Origin: Sphaerochaetaceae bacterium
GTDB lineage: Bacteria; Spirochaetota; Spirochaetia; Sphaerochaetales; Sphaerochaetaceae
Reading direction: 5' to 3'
NCBI GenBank assembly: GCA_016302165.1
Contig: JAEDOD010000030.1
Span: forward strand, 1-17,428
DNA: 17,428 nucleotides
The stretch's first letter is position 1. Every line of letters begins with the position of its first letter. The position numbers and the translations under genes were made by a program. Positions 1-6,736 of this stretch are shown in pieces. The notes below the pieces were generated by a model. That model did not search any database, was not told the DNA's origin, and was given only the letters and a program-made list of their open reading frames with translations.

Positions 1-2
1 AG

Positions 3-215
3 GATTACAAGGGCCAGAAAGGGGCAAAAGCGGACACTTTTCAAAGATTTTTGGTATTATTTGAGGCTTTGGAAGACACAGACGGTGATGGGGAAGAATA
101 CATCAATGTAAAGAGTGGAATTGATAGGTGGCCTTGGAGTTCTTGTCCGTGTTGCAGTCTAATCAGACAACGAGTACAGACTGATGCCAATGGGGCAATC
201 ATCCTGTATTTGTAG
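3..215 (+). CDS. Possible 3' end of an unrecognised gene (partial, enters from left edge)
   Basis: One plus-strand frame is open from the window edge to a TAG at 213-215, giving about 70 residues with no start in view. The translation has an acidic DTDGDGEEY stretch and a WPWSSCPCCS segment with three cysteines, but I recognise no family. Leucine is often TTG or TTA, unlike the CTT/CTG/CTC preference of the confident genes here, so it may be foreign, decayed or non-coding. A minus-strand frame over the same DNA (41-226) is equally unconvincing. Confidence is low; the sequence left of the window is needed. Confidence 0.25.
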   Translation, partial: DYKGQKGAKADTFQRFLVLFEALEDTDGDGEEYINVKSGIDRWPWSSCPCCSLIRQRVQTDANGAIILYL

Positions 216-459
216 CGAATAGGCATGAATGACGTTGAATTATATGGCCTCTCGCTCCTAATCTTACAGCAAGTACAGTTTCTTATTGATTTCCCAATTC
301 CTTCACATAAAAGTGTAGAAGTAGAAAAAGCTCACTCCTTAGCGGAAAGCTTTCCCATGATAGATGATTCCTATAAGTTCCATCCTATCATTAAAGCCCG
401 CAGAATCTATCTACGGGCCATTCATTTCCGTGTTTTCAAAACCTTGAGCTATCTATGGT
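216..459. other. Intergenic stretch without a confident gene
   Basis: An 81-codon plus-strand frame (225-470) exists but has no Shine-Dalgarno, has no recognisable domain, overlaps the end of the peptidase gene and contains that gene's probable terminator hairpin. I treat it as chance. Apart from that hairpin at 391-418 I see nothing functional here. Confidence 0.4.
391..418 (-). terminator. Probable weak terminator of the S9 peptidase gene
   Basis: Read on the minus strand, GCCCG and CGGGC (396-400 and 414-418) form a GC-rich stem that continues as TCT/AGA after one mismatch, followed by a short TTTAA run. It lies about 40 nt past the peptidase stop codon. The short U-tract makes it a weak candidate. 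Confidence 0.4.
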
Positions 460-2391
460 TCACGCTTTGAGATATCTATCCATCCAGAGAGTGATCTCCT
501 TCAGTCTCTTAACCCTGTTTCTAGGCTTTCCGCTTCTTGAAAGCTCATGGGTTTCGTCATGGAATAGCATCAGCTTAGACTCTACGCCTTTCTCCACCAG
601 GGCTGAATAAAGCTGGTAGCCTTCCGATACAGGACATCTGTAGTCCTTATCGGAATGGATGATAAGGGTAGGCGTCTTGGCATTCTTCAGGATCTCTTCC
701 ATAGGAGAGCGGTGGAAGAGGGCTTCCAGATCATCGATACCTGCTCCGCACTGGTCAGTGGCGAAGTATGGGCCGATATCGCTGGTTCCCCAGAAGGATA
801 CCCAGTTGTAGATGGAGCGCTGTGTTGCTATGGCCTTGAAGCGGTCTGTGTGACCAAGAATCCAGTTGGACATGAAGCCTCCGTAGCTTCCTCCTGTCTC
901 TCCGATCCTTTCTCTGTCAATGGCACTATACTTTTCCAGGACCACATCTGTAAACTTCATAAGGTCGCTGTAGTCGATGGTGCCGTATTTACCTCTGATG
1001 TCGGCAAACTCATCTCCTCTTCCGTCAGCTCCCCTTGGATTGGTCCAGAAGACGAAGTATCCTTCGTTGGCCCAATACTGCATCTCATGCATGAAGACTG
1101 TGCCGTATACTGTCTTCGGCCCTCCATGGATGTCGAAAATGGCAGGATACTTCTTACCTTCTTCATATCCAAATGGCTTTATGACCCAGCCAGTAAGTGG
1201 AACTCCATCGTTTTCGTAGTCTATCTCCTCCGGAACAGCCACGTATTTTCCTTCCAGAACCTTAGAGTTGAATTCTGTCAGGCACTCTTCCTCATCTGAG
1301 TAGATTTCCTGGAGCTTCTGGTCCCTGAGGCCGATGAACAGGAGCTTTCCATCCTTTACGGAGAAACAGTCTACGCTTCCTTCGTCACCGATTACGTTCT
1401 CCACTTCTCCATCCCTGTTGATCCTGTATATGTAGGATGAATGGTCCAGGGTAGTGGTGAAGTAGAGCCAGTCTCCATCCTGTACAATGGAGTTTCCGCC
1501 TCCAAGTCTAACGTCTGAGCCCACAGAGCTGCCAATGGCCTCTCCCCATTTCTTCAGGAGCTTTGCCTCCTGGTCCTCAATGTAGTAGAAGTCTGCATTC
1601 TGGTTCAGACCGTACTTGTCCATCCTGGAGCCTATGGCAATGATTCTATCTCCAAGATAGTAGGCAGAGTAGACAGAAATCTGGGTGCTGGGAAGAAGTG
1701 TCCTCCACTCGCCGCTGGAGGTTTCCACTTCCCTTATTTCGGAGAAGAACTGTTCTTTTGGGCTCTTTCGTACTTCGCCCACGGCAAGGAGCCTGGATTT
1801 ATCGGGGCTGAGGGAGTAGGAGAAAGTTGAGAAGTCATCAGGAAAGACTCTCTCTCCCTTTCCATTCTTTACGAACACAAGCCTGGATCTTCTTCCGTTG
1901 GTGAAGCCCTCACCATTCATATAGAAGCCCAACTCTTCGATATCTTCGTATCCATCTATCTCCTTCTCGATCTTCTCCTTCTCTTCTTTGGAAAGGTTCT
2001 CTGTCCTCTTGTCTACGCTCTCTATGGCCACAATCAGGTCATCGTTAATGAATTCAAAGTTGGCAATTGTCTTGTCTACAGTAATGGCAGGGTAGGCTTC
2101 TCCTCCACTAAGAGGAAGGGCGTAGAGGACGGTGTTTTTCTTGTTCTTCTTTTCCTCCTCTGTCCTTTTTGCAGAGAAATAGATTCTGTTGTCTCTTACT
2201 TTGTATTCCCCAGCCTTGCCGTCATGGGTAAGCTTTACAGCCTTTCCATCCCTGAGTGTCCAGAGATATCTGTCGTATCCGTCCCTTTCCTTGTTGGCCT
2301 GGGCCTGGATGAAGAAAACCCCTTCCTCTGTAACACTCAGGGAAGAGAGATAGTTGTACTCTAAAAAGTCTTCTAGTCTGATTTTTTCCAT
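460..2391 (-). CDS. S9-family serine peptidase (acylaminoacyl-peptidase / prolyl oligopeptidase-like)
   Basis: The 643-residue protein has the family's two-part architecture. An N-terminal beta-propeller-like region (about 1-390, repeated strands such as DRYLWTLRDGK and SYIYRINRDGE) precedes an alpha/beta-hydrolase domain (about 395-643). The nucleophile motif GGSYGG places the catalytic serine at residue 502. The likely acid is D583 (HSDKDYRCP) and the histidine H615 in HELSRSGKP, a context typical of acylaminoacyl peptidases. The HGGP motif (422-425) fits the oxyanion region. Such enzymes trim short or N-blocked peptides. No signal peptide is visible, so it is probably cytoplasmic. There is no Shine-Dalgarno before the ATG; a TATAAT box ends 6 nt upstream, so the mRNA may be leaderless. 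It follows tRNA-Thr on the same strand but is separated from it by a terminator. Family is secure; exact substrate is not. Confidence 0.93.
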   Translation of the reverse strand: MEKIRLEDFLEYNYLSSLSVTEEGVFFIQAQANKERDGYDRYLWTLRDGKAVKLTHDGKAGEYKVRDNRIYFSAKRTEEEKKNKKNTVLYALPLSGGEAYPAITVDKTIANFEFINDDLIVAIESVDKRTENLSKEEKEKIEKEIDGYEDIEELGFYMNGEGFTNGRRSRLVFVKNGKGERVFPDDFSTFSYSLSPDKSRLLAVGEVRKSPKEQFFSEIREVETSSGEWRTLLPSTQISVYSAYYLGDRIIAIGSRMDKYGLNQNADFYYIEDQEAKLLKKWGEAIGSSVGSDVRLGGGNSIVQDGDWLYFTTTLDHSSYIYRINRDGEVENVIGDEGSVDCFSVKDGKLLFIGLRDQKLQEIYSDEEECLTEFNSKVLEGKYVAVPEEIDYENDGVPLTGWVIKPFGYEEGKKYPAIFDIHGGPKTVYGTVFMHEMQYWANEGYFVFWTNPRGADGRGDEFADIRGKYGTIDYSDLMKFTDVVLEKYSAIDRERIGETGGSYGGFMSNWILGHTDRFKAIATQRSIYNWVSFWGTSDIGPYFATDQCGAGIDDLEALFHRSPMEEILKNAKTPTLIIHSDKDYRCPVSEGYQLYSALVEKGVESKLMLFHDETHELSRSGKPRNRVKRLKEITLWMDRYLKA

Positions 2392-2397
2392 GGGGAG

Positions 2398-2426
2398 ATT
2401 ATACCATTGAAAGTAGTCTCTTTAAA
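2398..2426 (-). promoter_or_regulatory. Promoter of the S9 peptidase, predicted to give a leaderless mRNA
   Basis: On the minus strand TTTAAA (2421-2426) is followed after 17 nt by a perfect TATAAT (2398-2403). Only six bases (CTCCCC) separate TATAAT from the ATG, so the usual start point about 7 nt downstream falls on the A of the start codon. No AGGAGG-like sequence lies between them. Confidence 0.6.
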
Positions 2427-2440
2427 GGAATAAGCTCAAT

Positions 2441-2463
2441 AAAAAACCCCATCTTTCGATGGG
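2441..2463 (-). terminator. Rho-independent terminator of tRNA-Thr
   Basis: Minus strand: CCCATC, a GAAA tetraloop, GATGGG, then GTTTTTT. The hairpin begins three bases after the mature tRNA 3' end and ends upstream of the peptidase promoter, insulating the two transcripts. Confidence 0.85.
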
Positions 2464-2466
2464 ATA

Positions 2467-2540
2467 AGCCGCCTGTCGGATTCGAACCAACGACCCCGAG
2501 ATTACAAATCACGTGCTCTGGCCAGCTGAGCTAAGGCGGC
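2467..2540 (-). tRNA. tRNA-Thr (anticodon UGU)
   Basis: The minus strand folds as a 74-nt cloverleaf. The acceptor stem pairs GCCGCCT with AGGCGGC, the D stem GCTC with GAGC, and the T arm pairs GTTGG with CCGAC around a TTCGAAT loop. The anticodon loop TTTGTAA gives UGU, reading ACA. The discriminator is T and CCA is not encoded, so it must be added after transcription. The anticodon stem (CGTGA/TCTCG) has a U29-U41 mismatch. The gene has its own promoter and an abutting terminator. It is the only copy seen here. Confidence 0.95.
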
Positions 2541-2569
2541 GAGTTGGGCATATCTGTCCGACAAGAAGC

Positions 2570-2598
2570 ACTTTAGCCAATTCATTGACCTTTTGCAA
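2570..2598 (-). promoter_or_regulatory. Promoter of tRNA-Thr
   Basis: Minus strand: TTGCAA (2593-2598), 17-nt spacer, TAAAGT (2570-2575). Predicted transcription starts near 2563, about 23 nt before the tRNA. The same -10 hexamer and spacing occur before tRNA-Asn. The -35 lies just past the GNAT stop codon, so read-through from GNAT is also possible. Confidence 0.6.
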
Positions 2599-2614
2599 GG
2601 GGGTAAAGAATATT

Positions 2615-3202
2615 TTATGAATTTTTTCCCTGAAGTGATTCCCATTCCTTCTTTTCAAGCACTCTGAAATGTACAATCTTATCTTCGTCCAGGGGAGCGA
2701 TATGGGCTTTTTCCGTGTGGCTGAAGGTGAAGTTGCACTTTTCCTGGACCCTCATGCTGTTCCTGTTTCCTTCAAAGGCCCCGCACCAGACTCTTTCTGC
2801 TCCAAGATTCAGGAAGGCAAAGGAGAGCAGGGTCCTGACAGCTTCAGGAGCATATCCATTTCCCCAATATCCTCTTCCTATCCAGTATCCTACTTCCAGG
2901 TCCTTCTCCCCCATGCTCAACTCCTTTACAGTGGAGGGAAATAGGCCTATGGAACCTATGATTTTTCCTGTATCCTTCAGAATGATTGCAAAGGTATTAT
3001 CTTCAGAAAGGATGTTCCTGATCACTATAAGGGAATCCTCAGGGCTTTTGTGGCTCTTCCATCCGGCTCTCGGTCCTACTTCCTCATCCTTGGCCTCCTC
3101 AAAGAGCATATCCTTATCTTCATCTCTCCAAGGCCTATAGAGTAGGCGTTCCGATTCCAGTCCTATTTTCTCTGCTTCTTCTTTTCCCATGATATTTTCC
3201 AT
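2615..3202 (-). CDS. GNAT-family N-acetyltransferase (RimJ/RimL-like)
   Basis: The 195-residue protein matches acetyl-CoA-dependent GNAT enzymes of the Acetyltransf_3 group. It has an N-terminal ESERLLYRPWRDEDKD segment, a central beta-strand region (GKIIGSIGLF), the pyrophosphate-binding loop IGRGYWGNGYAPEA (about 108-121) and the late motif GNRNSMRVQEKCNF. The group acetylates protein N-termini, amino acids or drugs; the substrate cannot be read here. Two starts are possible, at 3202 and four codons later; neither has a good Shine-Dalgarno. A TATAAG box lies about 8 nt before the first ATG, so a very short leader is possible. It lies upstream of tRNA-Thr on the same strand with no terminator between. 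Confidence 0.88.
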   Translation of the reverse strand: MENIMGKEEAEKIGLESERLLYRPWRDEDKDMLFEEAKDEEVGPRAGWKSHKSPEDSLIVIRNILSEDNTFAIILKDTGKIIGSIGLFPSTVKELSMGEKDLEVGYWIGRGYWGNGYAPEAVRTLLSFAFLNLGAERVWCGAFEGNRNSMRVQEKCNFTFSHTEKAHIAPLDEDKIVHFRVLEKKEWESLQGKNS

Positions 3203-3294
3203 ACGTCATTCTTATATTGAAGGACAAAAGAATCAAGTAAGGACTTGAGACAGGAGCCCTCAATGTGATAGAGTCAGAGTGCTGAGCTATGTGT

Positions 3295-3323
3295 TTGACA
3301 AATTGATGCAATGTCATTAATAT
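3295..3323 (+). promoter_or_regulatory. Strong sigma70-type promoter of the 56-residue protein
   Basis: A perfect TTGACA (3295-3300) is followed after exactly 17 nt by TAATAT (3318-3323). Predicted transcription begins near 3330, giving a leader of about 33 nt that holds the ribosome-binding site. Confidence 0.7.
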
Positions 3324-3362
3324 GACTCGGTAACTGGAAATTTAAGTCGGAGGAATATAGAT

Positions 3363-3533
3363 ATGGCAGGAAACGTATCAAAGAACGCTCATCGTGAAGG
3401 TTCTAAGGTTCTTCTCAGCAAGTGGGGTGGCGTCATCAAGATGAAGAGTGTATTCGAGAATGGAAAGCTCCGCCACGTCGCATATTGTGAGAAGACTGGC
3501 AATACAGCACGTAAGCCAAAGGATCTTATGTAA
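3363..3533 (+). CDS. Small basic protein of unknown function (56 aa)
   Basis: ATG at 3363 has a GGAGG Shine-Dalgarno (3349-3353) nine bases upstream, and the frame ends at TAA 3531-3533. The product starts MAGNVSKNAHREG and ends GNTARKPKDLM. It has nine Lys, three Arg and two His against four acidic residues, one Cys (residue 42), no signal peptide and no membrane segment. The middle (VIKMKSVFENGKLRHVAYC) looks like a beta hairpin. A consensus promoter, strong RBS and clean terminator make it a monocistronic unit. All three arginines use CGT or CGC while neighbours mostly use AGA/AGG, a mark of high expression. I do not recognise it as a ribosomal protein. A nucleic-acid- or ribosome-associated role would fit charge and likely abundance, but that is inference. 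Confidence 0.8.
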   Translation: MAGNVSKNAHREGSKVLLSKWGGVIKMKSVFENGKLRHVAYCEKTGNTARKPKDLM

Positions 3534-3555
3534 TCCTTTATCCATTTTGGAACTA

Positions 3556-3586
3556 GGGCCCGGGATTTCCGGGTCTTTGTTTTTTT
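3556..3586 (+). terminator. Rho-independent terminator of the 56-residue protein
   Basis: GGGCCCGG (3556-3563) pairs with CCGGGTCT (3569-3576) over eight base pairs including two G-U, with a 5-nt loop, followed by TTGTTTTTTT. It begins 22 nt after the stop codon. Confidence 0.88.
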
Positions 3587-3602
3587 CGAGGCTATTTCAT
3601 GG

Positions 3603-3653
3603 AGCTTTAGGGTGGATATTCAGATAGGACTGCCACTATCCATCCGTAAGGCT
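3603..3653. other. Long intergenic hairpin of unknown role
   Basis: AGCTTTA plus GGGTGGATA (3603-3618) pairs with TATCCATCC, a bulged G, then TAAGGCT (3637-3653). This gives 16 base pairs (two G-U) closing an 18-nt loop. It lies between the previous terminator and the ABC promoter, with no U-tract, so it is not an obvious terminator. The rest of 3587-3752 shows nothing I can assign. Confidence 0.5.
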
Positions 3654-3752
3654 TTCGCGTTAAACATTGATTCAAAAAACTAAAATCACTTTTATCAAGA
3701 AAATCTACCAGATGGCCATTTCTTACAAGGAAACAAATATTTTATTATTTCC

Positions 3753-3804
3753 TTGCTTTACCCAATAAATTGAAAGATAATCCATTATTAGTCCAATAAT
3801 ATTG
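3753..3804 (+). promoter_or_regulatory. Promoter and palindrome cluster of the ABC importer operon
   Basis: TTGCTT (3753-3758), 17-nt spacer, GATAAT (3776-3781). Three small palindromes overlap this region: CAAT-AA-ATTG (3763-3772) in the spacer, ATAAT-CC-ATTAT (3777-3788) over the -10, and CAATA-A-TATTG (3794-3804) in the leader. GATAAT/ATTAT elements resemble Fur-box half sites, which would suit iron control, but the match is partial and inferred. Confidence 0.5.
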
Positions 3805-3822
3805 CGACAAAAGGGAGAAAAA

Positions 3823-4938
3823 ATGAAAAAACTTACAGTAGTTCTTATGGTCCTTGCTCTTGTCATTTCAGGAGCATTTGCCCAGGGCGCAGCTGAAGCT
3901 CCACAGACAGCTCCAGTTGTTGAAGATTCTCTTGTGGCCAAGGCTCAGGCAGAAGGCGAGCTCGTTGTCTACGGTTCATGTGAGGAGGAATATCTTTCAG
4001 CAGCATGTGAGAAGTTCCAGTCCCTCTATGGAATCAAGACAAGCTATCAGAGACTGAGCACAGGTGAGGTCCAGGCAAAGATTGAAGAAGAGAACGGTAA
4101 TCCTTCAGCTGACGTATGGTTCGGCGGTACAACAGACCCTTACAACGTTCTTGCATCAGAAGGCTTCCTTGAAGCATATGACGCAGTGAATGCCTCCCAT
4201 ATTACAAAGGATGTCTACAAGGATAGCCAGAACAGATGGTTCGGTATTTACACAGGTATCCTTGGAATCATGTACAACAAGGATGAAGTTGCAAGACTTG
4301 GAGTCGATATCCCAAAGGATTTCGCTGACCTTACAGATCCTCAGTACAAGGGTCTCATCTGGACAAGTAACTACAATACAGCCGGTACAGCAAAGCTCAT
4401 CATCAACACAGTCATCCAGAAGTATGGTCACGATGAAGGCATCAAGTACCTTGTTGACCTTGATAAGAACATCCAGGTCTACACAAAGTCCGGTTCCGGT
4501 CCTTCCAAGAATGTTGGAACAGGTGAGTGTGTCATCGGTCTCGGATTCCTCCATGACGTAATCACACAGATTGTCGACAACGGTTATGACAACATCGGTA
4601 TGGTGATTCCATCCTCCGGTACAACCTGTGAAATCGGTGCTACAGCTATCTTCAGAGGAGCAAAGCATCCAAATGCAGCCAAACTCTGGATTGAGTTCGC
4701 CCTTTCCCCAGACTGTGTCAACATCGCTAAGGACAATGGTTCCTACCAGTTCCTGGTCCTCGACAATGCAGAGCAGCCTGAGATCGCCTATGAGTTCGGT
4801 CTTGATCCATCCAACGTCATCGAATATGACTTCGAAGATGCAACAAATAACATCAAGACATATGTCCAGGAAGTCATGAATGCTCTTGCAGCTTCCGGTG
4901 CAGCTACAGACGATACAACTCGTTTCCAGGTCAAGTAA
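3823..4938 (+). CDS. ABC importer periplasmic substrate-binding protein (COG1840, ferric-iron type)
   Basis: I choose ATG 3823 because AGGGAG lies about six bases upstream; an in-frame TTG at 3802 has no ribosome-binding site. The 371-residue product starts with a type I signal peptide (MKKLTVVLMVLALVISGAFA, cleavage before QGAAE) with no lipobox, so it should be periplasmic. The mature part is a two-lobed class II binding protein: GELVVYGSCEEEYLSAACEKF strand-helix start, PSADVWFGGTTDPYN, the hinge-region GIYTGILGIMYNKD, and GATAIFRGAKHPNAAKLWIEFALS near the end. The family includes AfuA/FbpA iron carriers and relatives binding phosphonates or phosphorylated compounds. No adjacent Tyr-Tyr pair (the iron ligands in classical FbpA) is present, so the substrate is uncertain. 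It is first gene of a three-gene operon; a hairpin after it may favour its higher expression. Confidence 0.9.
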   Translation: MKKLTVVLMVLALVISGAFAQGAAEAPQTAPVVEDSLVAKAQAEGELVVYGSCEEEYLSAACEKFQSLYGIKTSYQRLSTGEVQAKIEEENGNPSADVWFGGTTDPYNVLASEGFLEAYDAVNASHITKDVYKDSQNRWFGIYTGILGIMYNKDEVARLGVDIPKDFADLTDPQYKGLIWTSNYNTAGTAKLIINTVIQKYGHDEGIKYLVDLDKNIQVYTKSGSGPSKNVGTGECVIGLGFLHDVITQIVDNGYDNIGMVIPSSGTTCEIGATAIFRGAKHPNAAKLWIEFALSPDCVNIAKDNGSYQFLVLDNAEQPEIAYEFGLDPSNVIEYDFEDATNNIKTYVQEVMNALAASGAATDDTTRFQVK

Positions 4939-4963
4939 TAGAACCTGAAATCACAGAAGTAGG

Positions 4964-4989
4964 GGAGGGATGACAGTTGCCATCCCTCC
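4964..4989 (+). promoter_or_regulatory. Intercistronic hairpin between binding protein and permease genes
   Basis: GGAGGGATG (4964-4972) pairs perfectly with CATCCCTCC (4981-4989) around an 8-nt loop. Only TTTG follows, so it is more likely an mRNA-stabilising or partial-attenuation element than a full terminator. This is common after binding-protein genes, which need more product than their permease. Its right arm could alternatively pair with the permease Shine-Dalgarno. Confidence 0.6.
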
Positions 4990-5019
4990 TTTGCCATACT
5001 TTGTCTTAAGGAGGAGTCT

Positions 5020-6735
5020 ATGGCCAAAGGTCAAGGCGCAGCATTGGATAGGAAGAAGCTTCTCGCTGATCCGATAATGGTTACGACCATTGTGGTGCTA
5101 ATCGCTTTCCTCACTCTATTTATTCTCTATCCGCTGGCAATCCTGCTTGTGGATTCATTCGTCGGTGACGGAGGCTTCGGCTTTGGAGTGTTCCAGAGAA
5201 TCTTCAAGATTCCCACATTCACCACAGCAATCACCAACACACTCAAGGTAGGTTTCCTGGTAGGAATCCTTTCCACGATAGTTGGTCTTCTTTTTGCCTA
5301 TGTGGAAGTATATCTGAGGATGAACAAGTTCGTTGGAGGACTATTTAAGGTGGTCTCCATGCTGCCTGTAGTATCTCCACCATTTGTCCTCTCCCTTTCC
5401 ATGATTATGCTTTTCGGAAAGGCGGGCATAATTACCAGGCACATTCTGGGCATATATGATAACAGCGTATATGGTTTCTGGGGCATTACAGTGGTCCAGA
5501 CCCTTACCTTCTTCCCAGTGTGCTACATGATGCTCAAGGGCCTACTGAAGAACATCGACCCTTCATTGGAGGAAGCGGCAAGAGACATGGGGGCATCACG
5601 CTTCAAGGTCTTCTCCTCCGTAACTCTTCCCCTGGTGCTTCCAGGTCTTGGAAATGCCTTTCTGGTCACCTTCATCGAATCCATTGCAGACTTCGCAAAC
5701 CCAATGATCATCGGTGGATCCTACGATACTTTGGCAACTACCATCTACCTCCAGATTACTGGAGCCTATGATAAGCCAGGTGCTGCAGCCATGGCCGTGG
5801 TCCTTCTGGCCATAACTCTTGCCATGTTCGCTGTGCAGAAATATGTACTGGAGAAGAAGACCGCCGCCACCCTTACAGGAAAGGCTTCCAGGGTAAGGAT
5901 GCTCATTGAAGACAGAAGCGTAAAGATTCCTCTTACCATATTCTGTGCTGCAGTGGCCATATTCGTAATCATGATGTATATCTGTGTACCTATCGGATCA
6001 CTGTTCCCGACCTGGGGATACAAGTTCTTCCCGCTTACCACCAAGTGGTTCAAGCTTGTGTTCACCCGTTACAAGGGCTTCAAGGCCTTCAAGGATTCCT
6101 TCCTTCTTTCCCTGATTTCAGCACCTATTACAGCTCTTCTGTCCATGATAATCAGCTATCTGGTAGTCAAGAAGAAGTTCAAGGCCAAGGGATTCATCGA
6201 AGCTGTGTCCATGCTGGCCATGGCAGTTCCTGGAACGGTCCTTGGCGTAGGATATATAAGAGGTTTCTCTTCTGGAGTCTTCCATTCAGGTTTCCTCCAG
6301 GGACTCTATGGAACCGGTGTTATCCTGATAATCGTATTTGTGGTAAGGTCTTTGCCTACAGGTACCAGAAGCGGAATTTCAGCCCTTCGCCAGATAGACA
6401 AGTCCATTGAGGAGTCTGCATATGATATGGGCGCCGATTCCTTCAAGGTGTTCATGACCGTGACTCTGCCACTGATCAAGGATTCCTTCCTTAGCGGCCT
6501 TGTTACAGCATTTGTAAGGAGCATAACAGCCATCAGTGCAATTATCCTTCTCGTTACACCTCAGTTCCTGCTCATTACTGTCCAGATCAACGAATTTGCA
6601 GAGAAGGGTTCCTATGGCCTGGCCTGTGCATTCTCCACAATCCTAATCGTTATCACCTATGGCTCCGTACTCCTGATGAACCTTTTCATCAAGCATTTCG
6701 GAACAAGTAAAAAGCTGCAGGAGGCAGCAGAATAA
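5020..6735 (+). CDS. ABC importer permease, fused two-domain ferric-iron type (FbpB-like)
   Basis: The ATG at 5020 follows AAGGAGG by five bases. The 571-residue integral membrane protein holds two BinPDT-type permease domains in one chain, as in FbpB/HitB/AfuB. Each has hydrophobic segments and an EAA loop contacting the ATPase: EEAARDMGASRFKVF at about 184-198 and EESAYDMGADSFKVF at about 464-478. Hydrophobic stretches near 20-45, 75-95, 110-130, 150-172, 205-230, 255-272, 303-328, 360-382, 395-412, 432-445, 495-520 and 535-558 suggest about 12 helices. A basic cytoplasmic linker (about 273-302) joins the halves. Being its own dimer, it needs no second permease gene, and none is present. 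The next ORF starts one base after its stop. Confidence 0.93.
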   Translation: MAKGQGAALDRKKLLADPIMVTTIVVLIAFLTLFILYPLAILLVDSFVGDGGFGFGVFQRIFKIPTFTTAITNTLKVGFLVGILSTIVGLLFAYVEVYLRMNKFVGGLFKVVSMLPVVSPPFVLSLSMIMLFGKAGIITRHILGIYDNSVYGFWGITVVQTLTFFPVCYMMLKGLLKNIDPSLEEAARDMGASRFKVFSSVTLPLVLPGLGNAFLVTFIESIADFANPMIIGGSYDTLATTIYLQITGAYDKPGAAAMAVVLLAITLAMFAVQKYVLEKKTAATLTGKASRVRMLIEDRSVKIPLTIFCAAVAIFVIMMYICVPIGSLFPTWGYKFFPLTTKWFKLVFTRYKGFKAFKDSFLLSLISAPITALLSMIISYLVVKKKFKAKGFIEAVSMLAMAVPGTVLGVGYIRGFSSGVFHSGFLQGLYGTGVILIIVFVVRSLPTGTRSGISALRQIDKSIEESAYDMGADSFKVFMTVTLPLIKDSFLSGLVTAFVRSITAISAIILLVTPQFLLITVQINEFAEKGSYGLACAFSTILIVITYGSVLLMNLFIKHFGTSKKLQEAAE

Positions 6736-6736
6736 T

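Noticed and set aside
225..470. Plus-strand 81-codon ORF beginning at an ATG
   Set aside because: No Shine-Dalgarno, no recognisable domain; it overlaps the peptidase stop and contains that gene's probable terminator hairpin.
655..1299. Plus-strand 214-codon ORF
   Set aside because: It is a shadow of the catalytic half of the S9 peptidase on the other strand, with no RBS or domain.
3802..3822. TTG start extending the binding protein by seven residues
   Set aside because: It would put charged residues (RQKGEK) before a standard signal peptide and has no RBS; ATG 3823 has AGGGAG.
4156..4668. Minus-strand 170-codon ORF rich in Cys, Asp and Val
   Set aside because: Antisense to the substrate-binding protein; composition follows from the sense codons and no start signal is present.
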